This document shows, piece by piece, positions 48,654 through 56,700 of a stretch of 64,000 bases of DNA; within the stretch, counting starts at the first letter, position 1; each line of letters begins with the position of its first letter. The position numbers were made by a program, and so were the translations under genes. This DNA comes from Acidobacteriota bacterium (GTDB lineage: Bacteria > Acidobacteriota > UBA6911): the NCBI GenBank assembly GCA_012729555.1, contig JAAYCX010000097.1, positions 46,462-110,461 of the forward strand. Reading direction: 5' to 3'. The notes beneath the pieces were generated by a model. It made no database searches. It was not told the origin of the DNA and was given only the letters and a program-made list of their open reading frames with translations.

Positions 48654-49664
48654 ATGATCTTTCGCAAGATCCGACATCGTCTCGGCCGTTATCCCGCAAT
48701 CCGGACTCTCGCCCTCCGGACCCTGCACCGGCGGGCTTATCGGGAAGACGTCAGGAGGCGGCTCACGCCGCAGCGCCGGCTGTCCTATTTCATCCTGAAC
48801 ATCCTGGACCACTGCAACCTGGGCTGCGCGGGGTGCGACCATTTTGCGCCCCTGGCGGAGAGGAGATGTGTGCCGGTCGAGGACATCGCCCGCGACCTGG
48901 CCCGCATCGCGGAGATTCTGCGCGGGGATGTCGCCAGCATAGGGGTTATGGGAGGCGAGCCGCTGCTGCACCCCCGGCTGGAGGAAATCCTGGCCCGGAC
49001 AAGGCGGTTTTTGCCGGAAACGGACATCATGCTCGTCACCAACGGGATCCTGCTGCCGAAAATGGGGGAGTCGTTCTGGCGTGCCTGCCGCGAAAACGAC
49101 ATCGTCATCGTCAACACGAGATACCCCATAAACCTGGATTACGGGGCGATCCGGCAAACCGCGGCCGCTCACGGCGTCCGCTTCCGCCATTACGGCAGGA
49201 CGGATGCCGTCATCAAGACCTCCTACCGGATGGCCCTCGATCTCCGCGGCACTCAGGACCCACGGCAGAGCTTCAGGAACTGCTTTCATGCCAATACCTA
49301 CCCGCTGCTCGCGCAGGGGAGGCTCTACGCCTGTACCGTCGCTCCCAACGTGCGCCATTTCAACCGACGCTTTGGAACCGGCATGCGGCTCGAGGAAGGG
49401 GACTGGCTGGACATCCATCGCCCCGTAACCGCCGCGGGCATCCTGGAGTTCCTGAGCGAACCCAGGCCCTTCTGCCGCTATTGCCGGGTCTCCCGGCGGT
49501 CCTACGGCCACCCATGGCGCCGATCCTCGGGCGACTTCCATGAATGGGTCGAGCCCCCGCGAAGGCTCTTCGGGTTCCCGAGGACGGGCTCGGACACGGC
49601 CGCCGGCATCCGGCCTCGAAGAAACCCCGATGGAGCTTGTCGGAAAGACTCTTCCCGCGTCTGA
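48654..49664 (+). CDS. Radical SAM protein
   Basis: A 336-residue radical SAM enzyme. The cluster motif is CNLGCAGC (Cys54/58/61) within LDHCNLGCAGCDHFAPLA, and GVMGGEPLLHP is the SAM-binding GGE motif. A later CFHANTYPLLAQGRLYAC and a CRYC pair (near 277-280) suggest an auxiliary cluster. Such GCDHFAPLA proteins occur with glycan or cofactor genes, but the substrate is unknown. The last about 35 residues look non-native and overlap a degraded fragment in another frame, so the original C-terminus may have been replaced. Its GC content is higher than that of its neighbours. Confidence 0.85.
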   Translation: MIFRKIRHRLGRYPAIRTLALRTLHRRAYREDVRRRLTPQRRLSYFILNILDHCNLGCAGCDHFAPLAERRCVPVEDIARDLARIAEILRGDVASIGVMGGEPLLHPRLEEILARTRRFLPETDIMLVTNGILLPKMGESFWRACRENDIVIVNTRYPINLDYGAIRQTAAAHGVRFRHYGRTDAVIKTSYRMALDLRGTQDPRQSFRNCFHANTYPLLAQGRLYACTVAPNVRHFNRRFGTGMRLEEGDWLDIHRPVTAAGILEFLSEPRPFCRYCRVSRRSYGHPWRRSSGDFHEWVEPPRRLFGFPRTGSDTAAGIRPRRNPDGACRKDSSRV

Positions 49665-49770
49665 ATGCGCGGTGTTCCCGCACAAGGGGCCGCTCGCCGG
49701 CAAAACCGGCAATATCAAGGGTATCTGCGCCTATGGCACCTGGTCGGCGAAATCCCGGCATGTGAGTCCC
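49630..49770 (+). pseudogene. Fragment resembling a GyrI-like/AraC effector-binding domain
   Basis: The frame from ATG 49630 reads KTLPASECAVFPHKGPL and then ICAYGTWSAKS. This resembles the C-terminal part of GyrI-like small-molecule-binding domains (typically LPAGxYAVFxHxGP and YGTWLPxSGY). The rest of the domain is absent and downstream codons are unrelated. It overlaps the end of the radical SAM gene. Interpreted as a decayed remnant. Confidence 0.4.
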
Positions 49771-49777
49771 TACAGGC

Positions 49778-49796
49778 GGACTCTACGGCAGAGTCC
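49778..49796. repeat. Seven-pair inverted repeat in a gene-poor stretch
   Basis: GGACTCT and AGAGTCC are separated by five bases. No T-run follows on either strand. The surrounding 49665-49928 shows no intact gene. Confidence 0.4.
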
Positions 49797-49928
49797 GGGT
49801 GCGGGGAGCGGTGAATCGCCGGAACTCCGAGGAAAGGGGTTGCGGACATTTGTATGGAAACAGGAATTCATTGAGCCATGGTGCAGGCGCCGGGCCGGCG
49901 CAGGAACTGGTTCTGAGCGGGAGAAAGG

Positions 49929-49968
49929 CGTCACCGCAGAGGCTTTTGCCTGCGCCTCTGCAGTGACG
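49929..49968 (-). terminator. Hairpin terminator of the zinc-ribbon gene
   Basis: A 14-pair stem with one mismatch (49929-49943 against 49954-49968) and a ten-base loop lies 7 bases past the stop of the leftward zinc-ribbon gene. It is followed on that strand by CCTTTCTC. The stem is perfect enough to be a terminator, although the T-run is broken. Confidence 0.6.
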
Positions 49969-49974
49969 AGGGGC

Positions 49975-50145
49975 TTATGACTTTCTGGATGTTTGCACGT
50001 TCGCGGACAACACTTCTTCAACCTTCCTGCTTCCGCATTCGGGGCAGGAGAATCCATCCTTCTGTTTCTTCTCCCAATCGCTCACGGGGATCATTTCCTG
50101 GAATTTGTGGCTGCATTCTTCGCATTCGAATTCATAGACGGGCAT
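49975..50145 (-). CDS. FmdB-family zinc-ribbon protein
   Basis: A 56-residue protein too short for most gene filters. It starts MPVYEFECEECSHKF and continues to SCPECGSRKVEEVL, giving C8-x-x-C11 and C34-x-x-C37. This is the FmdB-type putative regulatory zinc ribbon, often encoded near formate/amide or anaerobic metabolism genes. AAGGAGGA lies seven bases before the start and a strong hairpin follows the stop. The role is unknown; the family name comes from a regulator of formamidase. Confidence 0.85.
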   Translation of the reverse strand: MPVYEFECEECSHKFQEMIPVSDWEKKQKDGFSCPECGSRKVEEVLSANVQTSRKS

Positions 50146-50430
50146 GACGATCCTCCTTGCTTAAGGGGGCCGGCAATTCCGGCTGTGGTTTATACGATCA
50201 TGATAGCATTGCGCATGAGCTCCTCAAAGGCGCACAAGGGTCCGACCCGTTCCGTACCGGTGCACGTACCGATATATTCCCGGTCGACGCCCCGGCATGG
50301 ATGGCCGTGTCGATCCACCGATAATCCGGGTACACGAGGAGCCTTCCGGGATATCCGTGCGATGGGATCTTCGATGCCTGGGAACTCTTTGCAGGCCGGC
50401 TTTGCGGCGGAATCCAGGTGCGGGAAGCGG
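50146..50430. other. Intergenic stretch without a recognised gene
   Basis: No open frame with family resemblance or ribosome site was found. The stretch should contain the promoter of the leftward zinc-ribbon gene. A palindromic-looking GTACCGGTGCACGTACC lies at 50253-50269. The following repeat copy begins at 50431. Confidence 0.35.
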
Positions 50431-50503
50431 ATAAGGATAGGAAGGTTCAGCTGCCGTTTCTCTCCGGAGGCCGGTATCTTCTTCCCCCTCCTGCCCATTG
50501 AGA
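50431..50503 (+). repeat. Dispersed intergenic repeat, copy A (left half)
   Basis: The left module is present: ATAAGGATAGGAAG, then TTCAGCTGCCGTTTCTCTCC and GGTATCTTCTTCCCCCTCC. The right module (GACTATGGAGGC...TTGCAGC) is missing. It lies downstream of the SecD-head gene stop. Confidence 0.75.
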
Positions 50504-50548
50504 ATTGCGGGTGGATGCTGCGGGAACACTGGGACCTCGGCCCATTGA

Positions 50549-51451
50549 TTACTTCAACAGGATCCCCTCCGCCAGCGATCCGGCCTCTTCCTCGGTGAAT
50601 TTGCCGCTGATTATGGCCCGGCCACCTGTGATTTCATCCATGATCCTGGGTGCCGAGCAGACCCGGCCGTCGAGCATAATGGCCAGAATCTCCCCGATAT
50701 GGGATTTGGTCAACCGCGCCAGCTTCAGGGACCCTTCCTCCGTGAGCATAAATCCCACACCGAATCCGTCCGCATCCGCTTGAGGCCAGGCGCGGGCTAT
50801 ATCGGCGTTGGTCAGGGCAGCTTCGGGCGAAATCCACACGGGAGTCTTCGGCGGTCCGGGAACGAGGCCGATCTCCCATCCCTCCACTTTTTCATAGGAA
50901 GCGAGCCGGAGTTGGAAGTCAATCTTCCCGGGTTCGACTCTAATTTTCCGTTTTTGGTCGCCGGACAATCCCTCCGCTATCGATTCGGCTTCTTCTTCAG
51001 AAAAATTGCCGATTATCATGGCCCGTGAACCGGTGATTTCATCCACGATCCTGGCGGCCATGGCAACCCGGCCGTCGAGCATAACAGCCACGAATCTTCC
51101 GACGTGAGACCTGGTCAGGCGTGCCTGCTTCAGCGCACCTTCCTCGGTGAAAAGAATTCCCAGGCACGGCTTGCCCTCAGGCGTCCGATCGACATAGGCC
51201 AGGGCTACATCGGCGTTGGTCAGAGCCGCTTCGGGCGAGATCCATAAGGGAGTTTTCCCCGGATCGGGCCCGGGAACCATCTTCCACCCCTCCACTTTGT
51301 CATGTGAAGCGAGCCGGGCTTCGAACGTATGATTGCCGGTCCGGTCGCCGGACAACCCTGCCGCCGTTAGAGCGGTTGTGAAAATAACCGCAAAGGCCAG
51401 GACTGTATAGAGGAAAAGACAATGTTTTTGTCGATTCACGCGGACGGTCAT
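50549..51451 (-). CDS. Secreted protein with two tandem SecD-type periplasmic head domains
   Basis: A 300-residue protein with an N-terminal signal or anchor (about 10-32) and two homologous copies (43-162 and 178-297) of the SecD/SecDF P1-head fold. Each copy has WISPEAALTNADVA, LFTEEGALKQARLTRSHVG, VAVMLDGRV and ITGSRAMIIGNFSEEEAE, or close variants. The first copy is preceded by HTFEARLASHDKVEGW, the second by the very similar IDFQLRLASYEKVEGW. The SecD membrane part is absent, so it is not a translocase subunit. Its start overlaps the anti-sigma-like gene by four bases, so the two are translationally coupled. It probably binds a peptide or envelope ligand; this is inference. Confidence 0.82.
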   Translation of the reverse strand: MTVRVNRQKHCLFLYTVLAFAVIFTTALTAAGLSGDRTGNHTFEARLASHDKVEGWKMVPGPDPGKTPLWISPEAALTNADVALAYVDRTPEGKPCLGILFTEEGALKQARLTRSHVGRFVAVMLDGRVAMAARIVDEITGSRAMIIGNFSEEEAESIAEGLSGDQKRKIRVEPGKIDFQLRLASYEKVEGWEIGLVPGPPKTPVWISPEAALTNADIARAWPQADADGFGVGFMLTEEGSLKLARLTKSHIGEILAIMLDGRVCSAPRIMDEITGGRAIISGKFTEEEAGSLAEGILLK

Positions 51452-52737
51452 AATCCGTTCCTTTCGATAGTGGTCGTGAAATATCTTTCTTCCAGTTCAG
51501 CCAGAGGAAGGTCCAGCAGGCTGAGATTGAAGCTCAGCTGAGAAGGACCGGTCCCATAGAGATTCGGAACCACTTTTATCTGCCCGTTGAAATCGACCAC
51601 AAGGAGTTCGTCCCGATTGGCGCGGGCATAGTCACGCAGCCGTTGGATGGCTTCCGGATTCAGTTCGATCGTAAGACGCACGTCACGGGGAATGACCGAA
51701 TCTGGATGGGTCAACTGTTCTCCCCGGACCACTCCGGCCACGTCTTCGGTTTCGGTCAACGGATCCCTACCATGCGGACCTATCTGCAGGGTGACGCCGG
51801 GAGCGAGCCCGGCATCTGAATATTCCGCCGTTTCAGCCCGGGTGCGGCTGAGGCCCCAGCTTTTAGGTACGGCAAGATCAAAAAGGCTTTCATCAAGTGG
51901 AACATTCCACCGGAAGTCCGAGTATTCCGTACGCATGTTTTGTCCCTGGGGATCCCGAGACTCCACCTCAATGAGCAGGGGCGCACCGCCGTCGGCAGAC
52001 GCCCAGAGTTTCGCATGGACCTGCCTTTCCGGATTGACGTACACCCGGTCCGGGATCTCGAATTCGAAGCCGACGGCGGGGATGCCGTTGATTACCCGAT
52101 CTCCGATACGCCTGGTTTTGTCCGCCGCGGTTTCCTTCATCAGTTCCCAGTTAAACGAAGCGAGATCCATGGGAGGCTGGGAAGGCGGCTTGGTTCCGTC
52201 CGTAAGGACGACAGAATCAAACAGCTCCCCCCGACCGGCCCCGGGGTACAGAGTCACCCCCTCATTACGGCCCGGTTCTCGTCTGATGATGGTTATCTTC
52301 CTGGGTCCTTCTTTTACCGGGCCGGAACCGGCATCCGGAGGATACTCCTCAGATCTTGAAAGCCCGGGGTCCTTATAATAGACCTTGTTGCGTCCGGTTA
52401 CCTGCATCCCGGTCCTGGTAAGGCCGTTGAAGGTCAGGGTGTGGACCTGGTCGAGATGCCCCTGCACGTCAGCCCAGACGATACCGGCCGGCGCCCCACC
52501 GTTCCAGACTGCAATAAAGAAGAAAACCAGCGCTGCGGCGGCGGCCAGGGCCCATACAGTCCGGCGACCGGGAGGGATGTTCTTTTTACCGGACCCCTGT
52601 TCCACTTCGAACAGTTTTGACCGGATCCCGGATTTCAGATCCTCCGGCATCCGCGGCGCCGGCTCGCCCAGCCTGAGCAACCGATCCAGGTTTTCGTCCA
52701 GGCGTTTCTGATCATTGTTTTTATCCATGCCGCTCAT
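51448..52737 (-). CDS. Membrane protein downstream of ECF sigma, putative anti-sigma with LolA-like domain
   Basis: A 429-residue single-pass protein. The first about 55 residues are a charged cytosolic segment, a helix spans about 59-79, and a large beta-rich periplasmic part follows. That part begins WADVQGHLDQVHTLTFNGLTRTG and resembles LolA/LolB-type lipid-binding domains found in sigma-factor-linked membrane proteins. The order cytosolic tail, helix, sensor domain and the four-base overlap with the ECF sigma gene suggest an anti-sigma factor, although no zinc-binding HxxxCxxC motif is present. Translation may start at residue 1 or 4. Confidence 0.7.
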   Translation of the reverse strand: MSGMDKNNDQKRLDENLDRLLRLGEPAPRMPEDLKSGIRSKLFEVEQGSGKKNIPPGRRTVWALAAAAALVFFFIAVWNGGAPAGIVWADVQGHLDQVHTLTFNGLTRTGMQVTGRNKVYYKDPGLSRSEEYPPDAGSGPVKEGPRKITIIRREPGRNEGVTLYPGAGRGELFDSVVLTDGTKPPSQPPMDLASFNWELMKETAADKTRRIGDRVINGIPAVGFEFEIPDRVYVNPERQVHAKLWASADGGAPLLIEVESRDPQGQNMRTEYSDFRWNVPLDESLFDLAVPKSWGLSRTRAETAEYSDAGLAPGVTLQIGPHGRDPLTETEDVAGVVRGEQLTHPDSVIPRDVRLTIELNPEAIQRLRDYARANRDELLVVDFNGQIKVVPNLYGTGPSQLSFNLSLLDLPLAELEERYFTTTIERNGL

Positions 52738-53369
52738 GGGGTTGCCTTCCCTTCTCCCTGGCCTTTGAATATCGAAGCGGATATCGTTTCAAACGCGGCT
52801 CGAAAAGCCAGCTTTGCACGGTGAAGCAGAACTTTCGCGGCGCCCTGGTTGATCCCTTCCATAGCGGCTATCTCATGGAGCGACAGTTCCTCAAAGTAGC
52901 ATCTGCGCAAGGCCGTCTGGTACCGTAAAGGCAGGTTGGTCAACGCCATGCGCACCAGTTCCGCAATCTCTTTTTGCGCCAGAAGTTCTTCCGGGAAAAT
53001 ATGCGAGCCCATGCCCATAATCGCCCGGGCGAGTTCATGATCCACGGCATTCCAGAAATCAGGCAGGGCCTCGTCCCTGCCCCGCCTGCGCAGGGCTTTT
53101 CGGATGCAGTTCCGGGCAATGTACGTCAGCCAGGGAAACATCTCGCCCCGGCGCGGGTTGAATCGTTCAATGGTTTCCAGCGCAGAAACGAAGGTTTCCT
53201 GGGCCACGTCACCGGCCAGATCGGCATCCCGTCCCACGCGGTAGAAGATGAAACCGTAGACCGGATCGGAATAGGCGTCAAACCAGCGCCCGACTTCTTC
53301 CTTGTCCCGCCGGCGAAGCCTGCGGAAATCGATCTCCGGTTCGGATTGGGCCGTTGTCCTTTTCACCAT
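52734..53369 (-). CDS. ECF-type RNA polymerase sigma factor
   Basis: A 211-residue sigma70-family protein with region 2 (DPVYGFIFYRVGRDADLAGDVAQETFVSAL ... PRRGEMFPWLTYIARN) and region 4 (LPLRYQTALRRCYFEELSLHEIAAMEGINQGAAKVLLHRAK). Regions 1 and 3 are missing, as in ECF factors. It heads a three-gene coupled operon with the anti-sigma-like and SecD-head genes. The ATG at 53369 has no ribosome site; a GTG at 53366 follows directly, and the message may be nearly leaderless. The divergent side carries the large transglutaminase-TPR gene. Confidence 0.9.
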   Translation of the reverse strand: MVKRTTAQSEPEIDFRRLRRRDKEEVGRWFDAYSDPVYGFIFYRVGRDADLAGDVAQETFVSALETIERFNPRRGEMFPWLTYIARNCIRKALRRRGRDEALPDFWNAVDHELARAIMGMGSHIFPEELLAQKEIAELVRMALTNLPLRYQTALRRCYFEELSLHEIAAMEGINQGAAKVLLHRAKLAFRAAFETISASIFKGQGEGKATP

Positions 53370-53473
53370 GATGGATAATGTCCCGGTAAGCGGAAAAGGT
53401 TACAGTGCATCATGGCTTTTCGATGAAGCCTCCGTAAAACCGATGTTCGTACGCGGGAGAACTGGGACACGCA

Positions 53474-53647
53474 AAGTATAGGAATCTTCAGCTGCGGTTT
53501 CTCTCCGGCAGCCGGCACCTTCTTCACCCTCCCTTCTTCTGATAACCCCTAATATATTGCCTGGGAATGCTACATCTTGACTATGGAGGCATTTTAGCTG
53601 AAGATCGGGGCGCCAAATAAGGTCTTTACACCGGTATTTATTGCAGC
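53474..53647 (+). repeat. Dispersed intergenic repeat, copy B (full)
   Basis: The left module (TATAGGAATCTTCAGCTGCGG ... CTTCTTCACCCTCCC) and the right module (CTTGACTATGGAGGCATTTT, AGCTGAAGATCGGGGCGCC, ACCGGTATTTATTGCAGC) are both present. It occupies most of the divergent region between the sigma factor and the transglutaminase-TPR gene, so it may carry promoters for one or both. Confidence 0.8.
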
Positions 53648-53705
53648 CGATGCGGAGCTTCCGGAGCACTGATTTGCGCCGGCGAACATCTACAAGAGGC
53701 AATAC

Positions 53706-56700
53706 ATGCGATTTTTGACAATCCCGGCACTGTTGCTGTTTGTGAACATCTTTCCCGTATCGGCGGAAAATGTGGCCGACGGCCCATGGAACGGCGGGCC
53801 ATTCGCCGGCACTCCCCAGGAAATCCTGGCGGCTGCCGGGAAAATACCGATCGACGAAAACTATGAGGCCCAGATCTTCCTGGAAGAGAAGCGGTTTGTT
53901 CTTGATGAATCCGGCCGCGTCGACAGCACCTACAGGCTGATATATCGCGTGGATTCCGCCGGAGCCATCCCCTCCTGGTCCCGCGTGAGCGAGACCTGGC
54001 GCCCCTGGTACCAGGATCGTCCGGAAATCGAGGCCCGGGTCATCACCCCCGACGGCTCCGAGTACCGGCTCAACCCGGCAGACCTCGGCGAATACAACGA
54101 CGCCGAAGACGGACCTCAGGTTTACGGCGACGAAAAAACCCTGAAGGGCCCCCTTCCCGCCGTGGAGGTCGGGGCGATCGTCGAGGAGATTCACCGGATC
54201 CATGACAGGGAATCGTATTTCCCGGCAGGAGTCGTCGGCTTCTTTTCCTTCGGCGCCTCGGTCCCCGTCCGGAAATCGCATGTGATTCTCGACGCACCGG
54301 CCGCCATCCCGATGAAATATGTCGTGCACAGGCTGCCCGGGCTTGAACCGGCGCGGGAAACCAAGGCGGGCAGGATTCGGCTTCACTTTGAAACCGGCCT
54401 GCTGGAGCCCCAGGATGAAGACCTGGACTACGCTCCCGCCGACATCGCCCGGAGACCGGTTCTCCGTTTCTCAACGGCATCCTCGTGGAATTCGATCGCG
54501 TCCTCCTATTCCGATATTGTCGATGGCCGCATTCGTGCCGGAGAGCTTCGGGAGTTGTCGGCCGAAATCGCCGGCGATGCCGCAGACCGGGATGAGAAAA
54601 TCAACCGTTTCCTCTCATTTCTCAAGAAGAACGTCCGCTATACGGGCGTCGAATTCGGCGACGGCAGTATCGTTCCGTCAACGCCCGTGGAAACCATGGA
54701 GCGGCGTTTCGGAGACTGCAAGGACAAGGCGACGGCGCTCGTTGCGCTGTTGAGGGAAGCGGGCATCGAATCCTTCGTGGCGCTGCTGAACACCGGTCCC
54801 GGCAACGATACGGACCCGGGGCTCCCCGGCATGGGTCGATTCGACCATGCCATCGTTCATATCCCCTCCAATCCGGAATTGTGGATCGATCCGACCGACG
54901 AGTACGCGCGCCTGGGTGAACTTCCGGACCACGATCAGGGCCGCCTGGCCCTTGTCGCTTCGCACGGGACAACCGCGCTGATCCGGACGCCTCAAAGCGT
55001 GCCGGCTCAAAATGTCCAGAGCGAGCAGCGCGAAGTATTCCTCGCCATCGAGGGAGGCGGACGCATCGTGGAAACGACGACCGTTTCCGGATCCTTTGAA
55101 CGGAGCTACAGGAGAACTTTCGGCAGAAACACGGAAAAGGAAAACCGGGAACAGCTCGGGCGATACCTCAAAAACCAGTTTCAGGCGCAGTCCCTCGGAG
55201 AGATCCATCTATCGGACACGGAGGACCTGTCCATACCCATGTCGCTGCGGATTGAAGGAAAAGATTGCGCTAAATTATGGACCGCGCAAACGGCGGCATC
55301 GGTTCCCATTCTGTCAGGCAATCTGATCGGCAGCCTGCCGGACATTTTGAAGCCGGACGATTCCGACGCCAGGAAACCTGAAAAGGAGAGGAAGTATCCC
55401 GTTCTCTTGCAGACCCCCTACGTGATGGAAATCCTCTACCGGATTCATCCGCCCCCGGGATATGCGGTTGCGTCCGTTCCGGAAAACGGAAAACGCTTTT
55501 TCGGGCCGGCGGTGATGACGCAGGAATATGAAACCTCCCCGGACTCCGTTGTTACGGCGCGCCTGCGCTTCGACACCGTGAAGGCTCTCTACTCGACGGA
55601 AGAAGCCGCCGCCGTCAAATCCGAAATCGGCCGGTTCTACGAGGAAACGATGCCTCAGGCCGTTTTTCATCATGTGGGAGAAGCCCATCTGCAGGCGGGC
55701 CGTATTCCGGAGGCGCTCAAGGAGTTTCAGGGACTGGTGGAACGTTTTCCCGACACGGCGCTCTATCGCACCCAGGTCGCCCGCGCCTACCTTGAAGCCG
55801 GGCTTGGAAGCAACGCCCGGAGGGAGGCAAGGCGCGCCGTCGAACTGGCTCCGGAATCCCTCGTCGCGCAGAGAACTCTCGGGATAATCCTGGCGCATGA
55901 CGAACTGGGCCGGAAATTCATGAGCGGCTTCGAGTATCAGGGAGCCGAAACAGCGCTCAGGAAGGCCAGGGAGATCGATCCGAAGGATTTCTCAGCGCGC
56001 GGAGAACTGGCAATCCTCCTGGAACACGATGCCGACGGCCATCGGTACGGTCCCGGTTCAAGACTTGACGAAGCGATATCCGAATACACTTTTCTGAGAT
56101 CGGACCTGAAAATCGAGAATCTGACCACGAACCTCATGGTAGCGCTCCTCAACCGGTCCCGATTTGCCGAACTGCGCGAGCTCTGGAAAGAAGCGCCGAA
56201 AAATTCCTATCGGAACGGGCTGTACCTGGCCGCGACGGCCGTCGTCAATGGAACCGACGAGGCGGTCCGCGAAGGGTCGCGCATCGCCGACCAGGCGGAG
56301 GCCTATCGGGAGATTCTCGGGATCGCGGGGAATCTTCTCACCGCCAGGAGATATTACCCTGAAGCCGCCGAATTGCTTTCGGCAAGCGCCAGGGGCGCCT
56401 CCGATTCTGTTGCCCGCCTGTCCCTGGCAAATTTCATTCGCGATATCCAAAGGCACGAGCCTGCCGATCTCCAACCGGACGATCCCGAAGATGTGATACG
56501 CTCGTTTACCCTCGCGCTCCTGTCGGGCAAAAACACGGCGCCGGAAGAGCTGCACCGGCTGTTTCCGCCCTTTCTGACGGACTCGATCGATATCGACAGG
56601 TTTTCCGGAGAACTGGAAGCTCTTCGCGAAGTATTCCTCCGCTTGATGAACCAGCAGGATTTATCCGAGGACCAGGTTCTGGATATGATGTTCAGCCCCA

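Noticed and set aside
49540..49980. A 146-codon open frame over the radical SAM end and the following gap
   Set aside because: Only a middle piece resembles a known domain; both ends read as noise, so it is listed as a fragment, not a gene.
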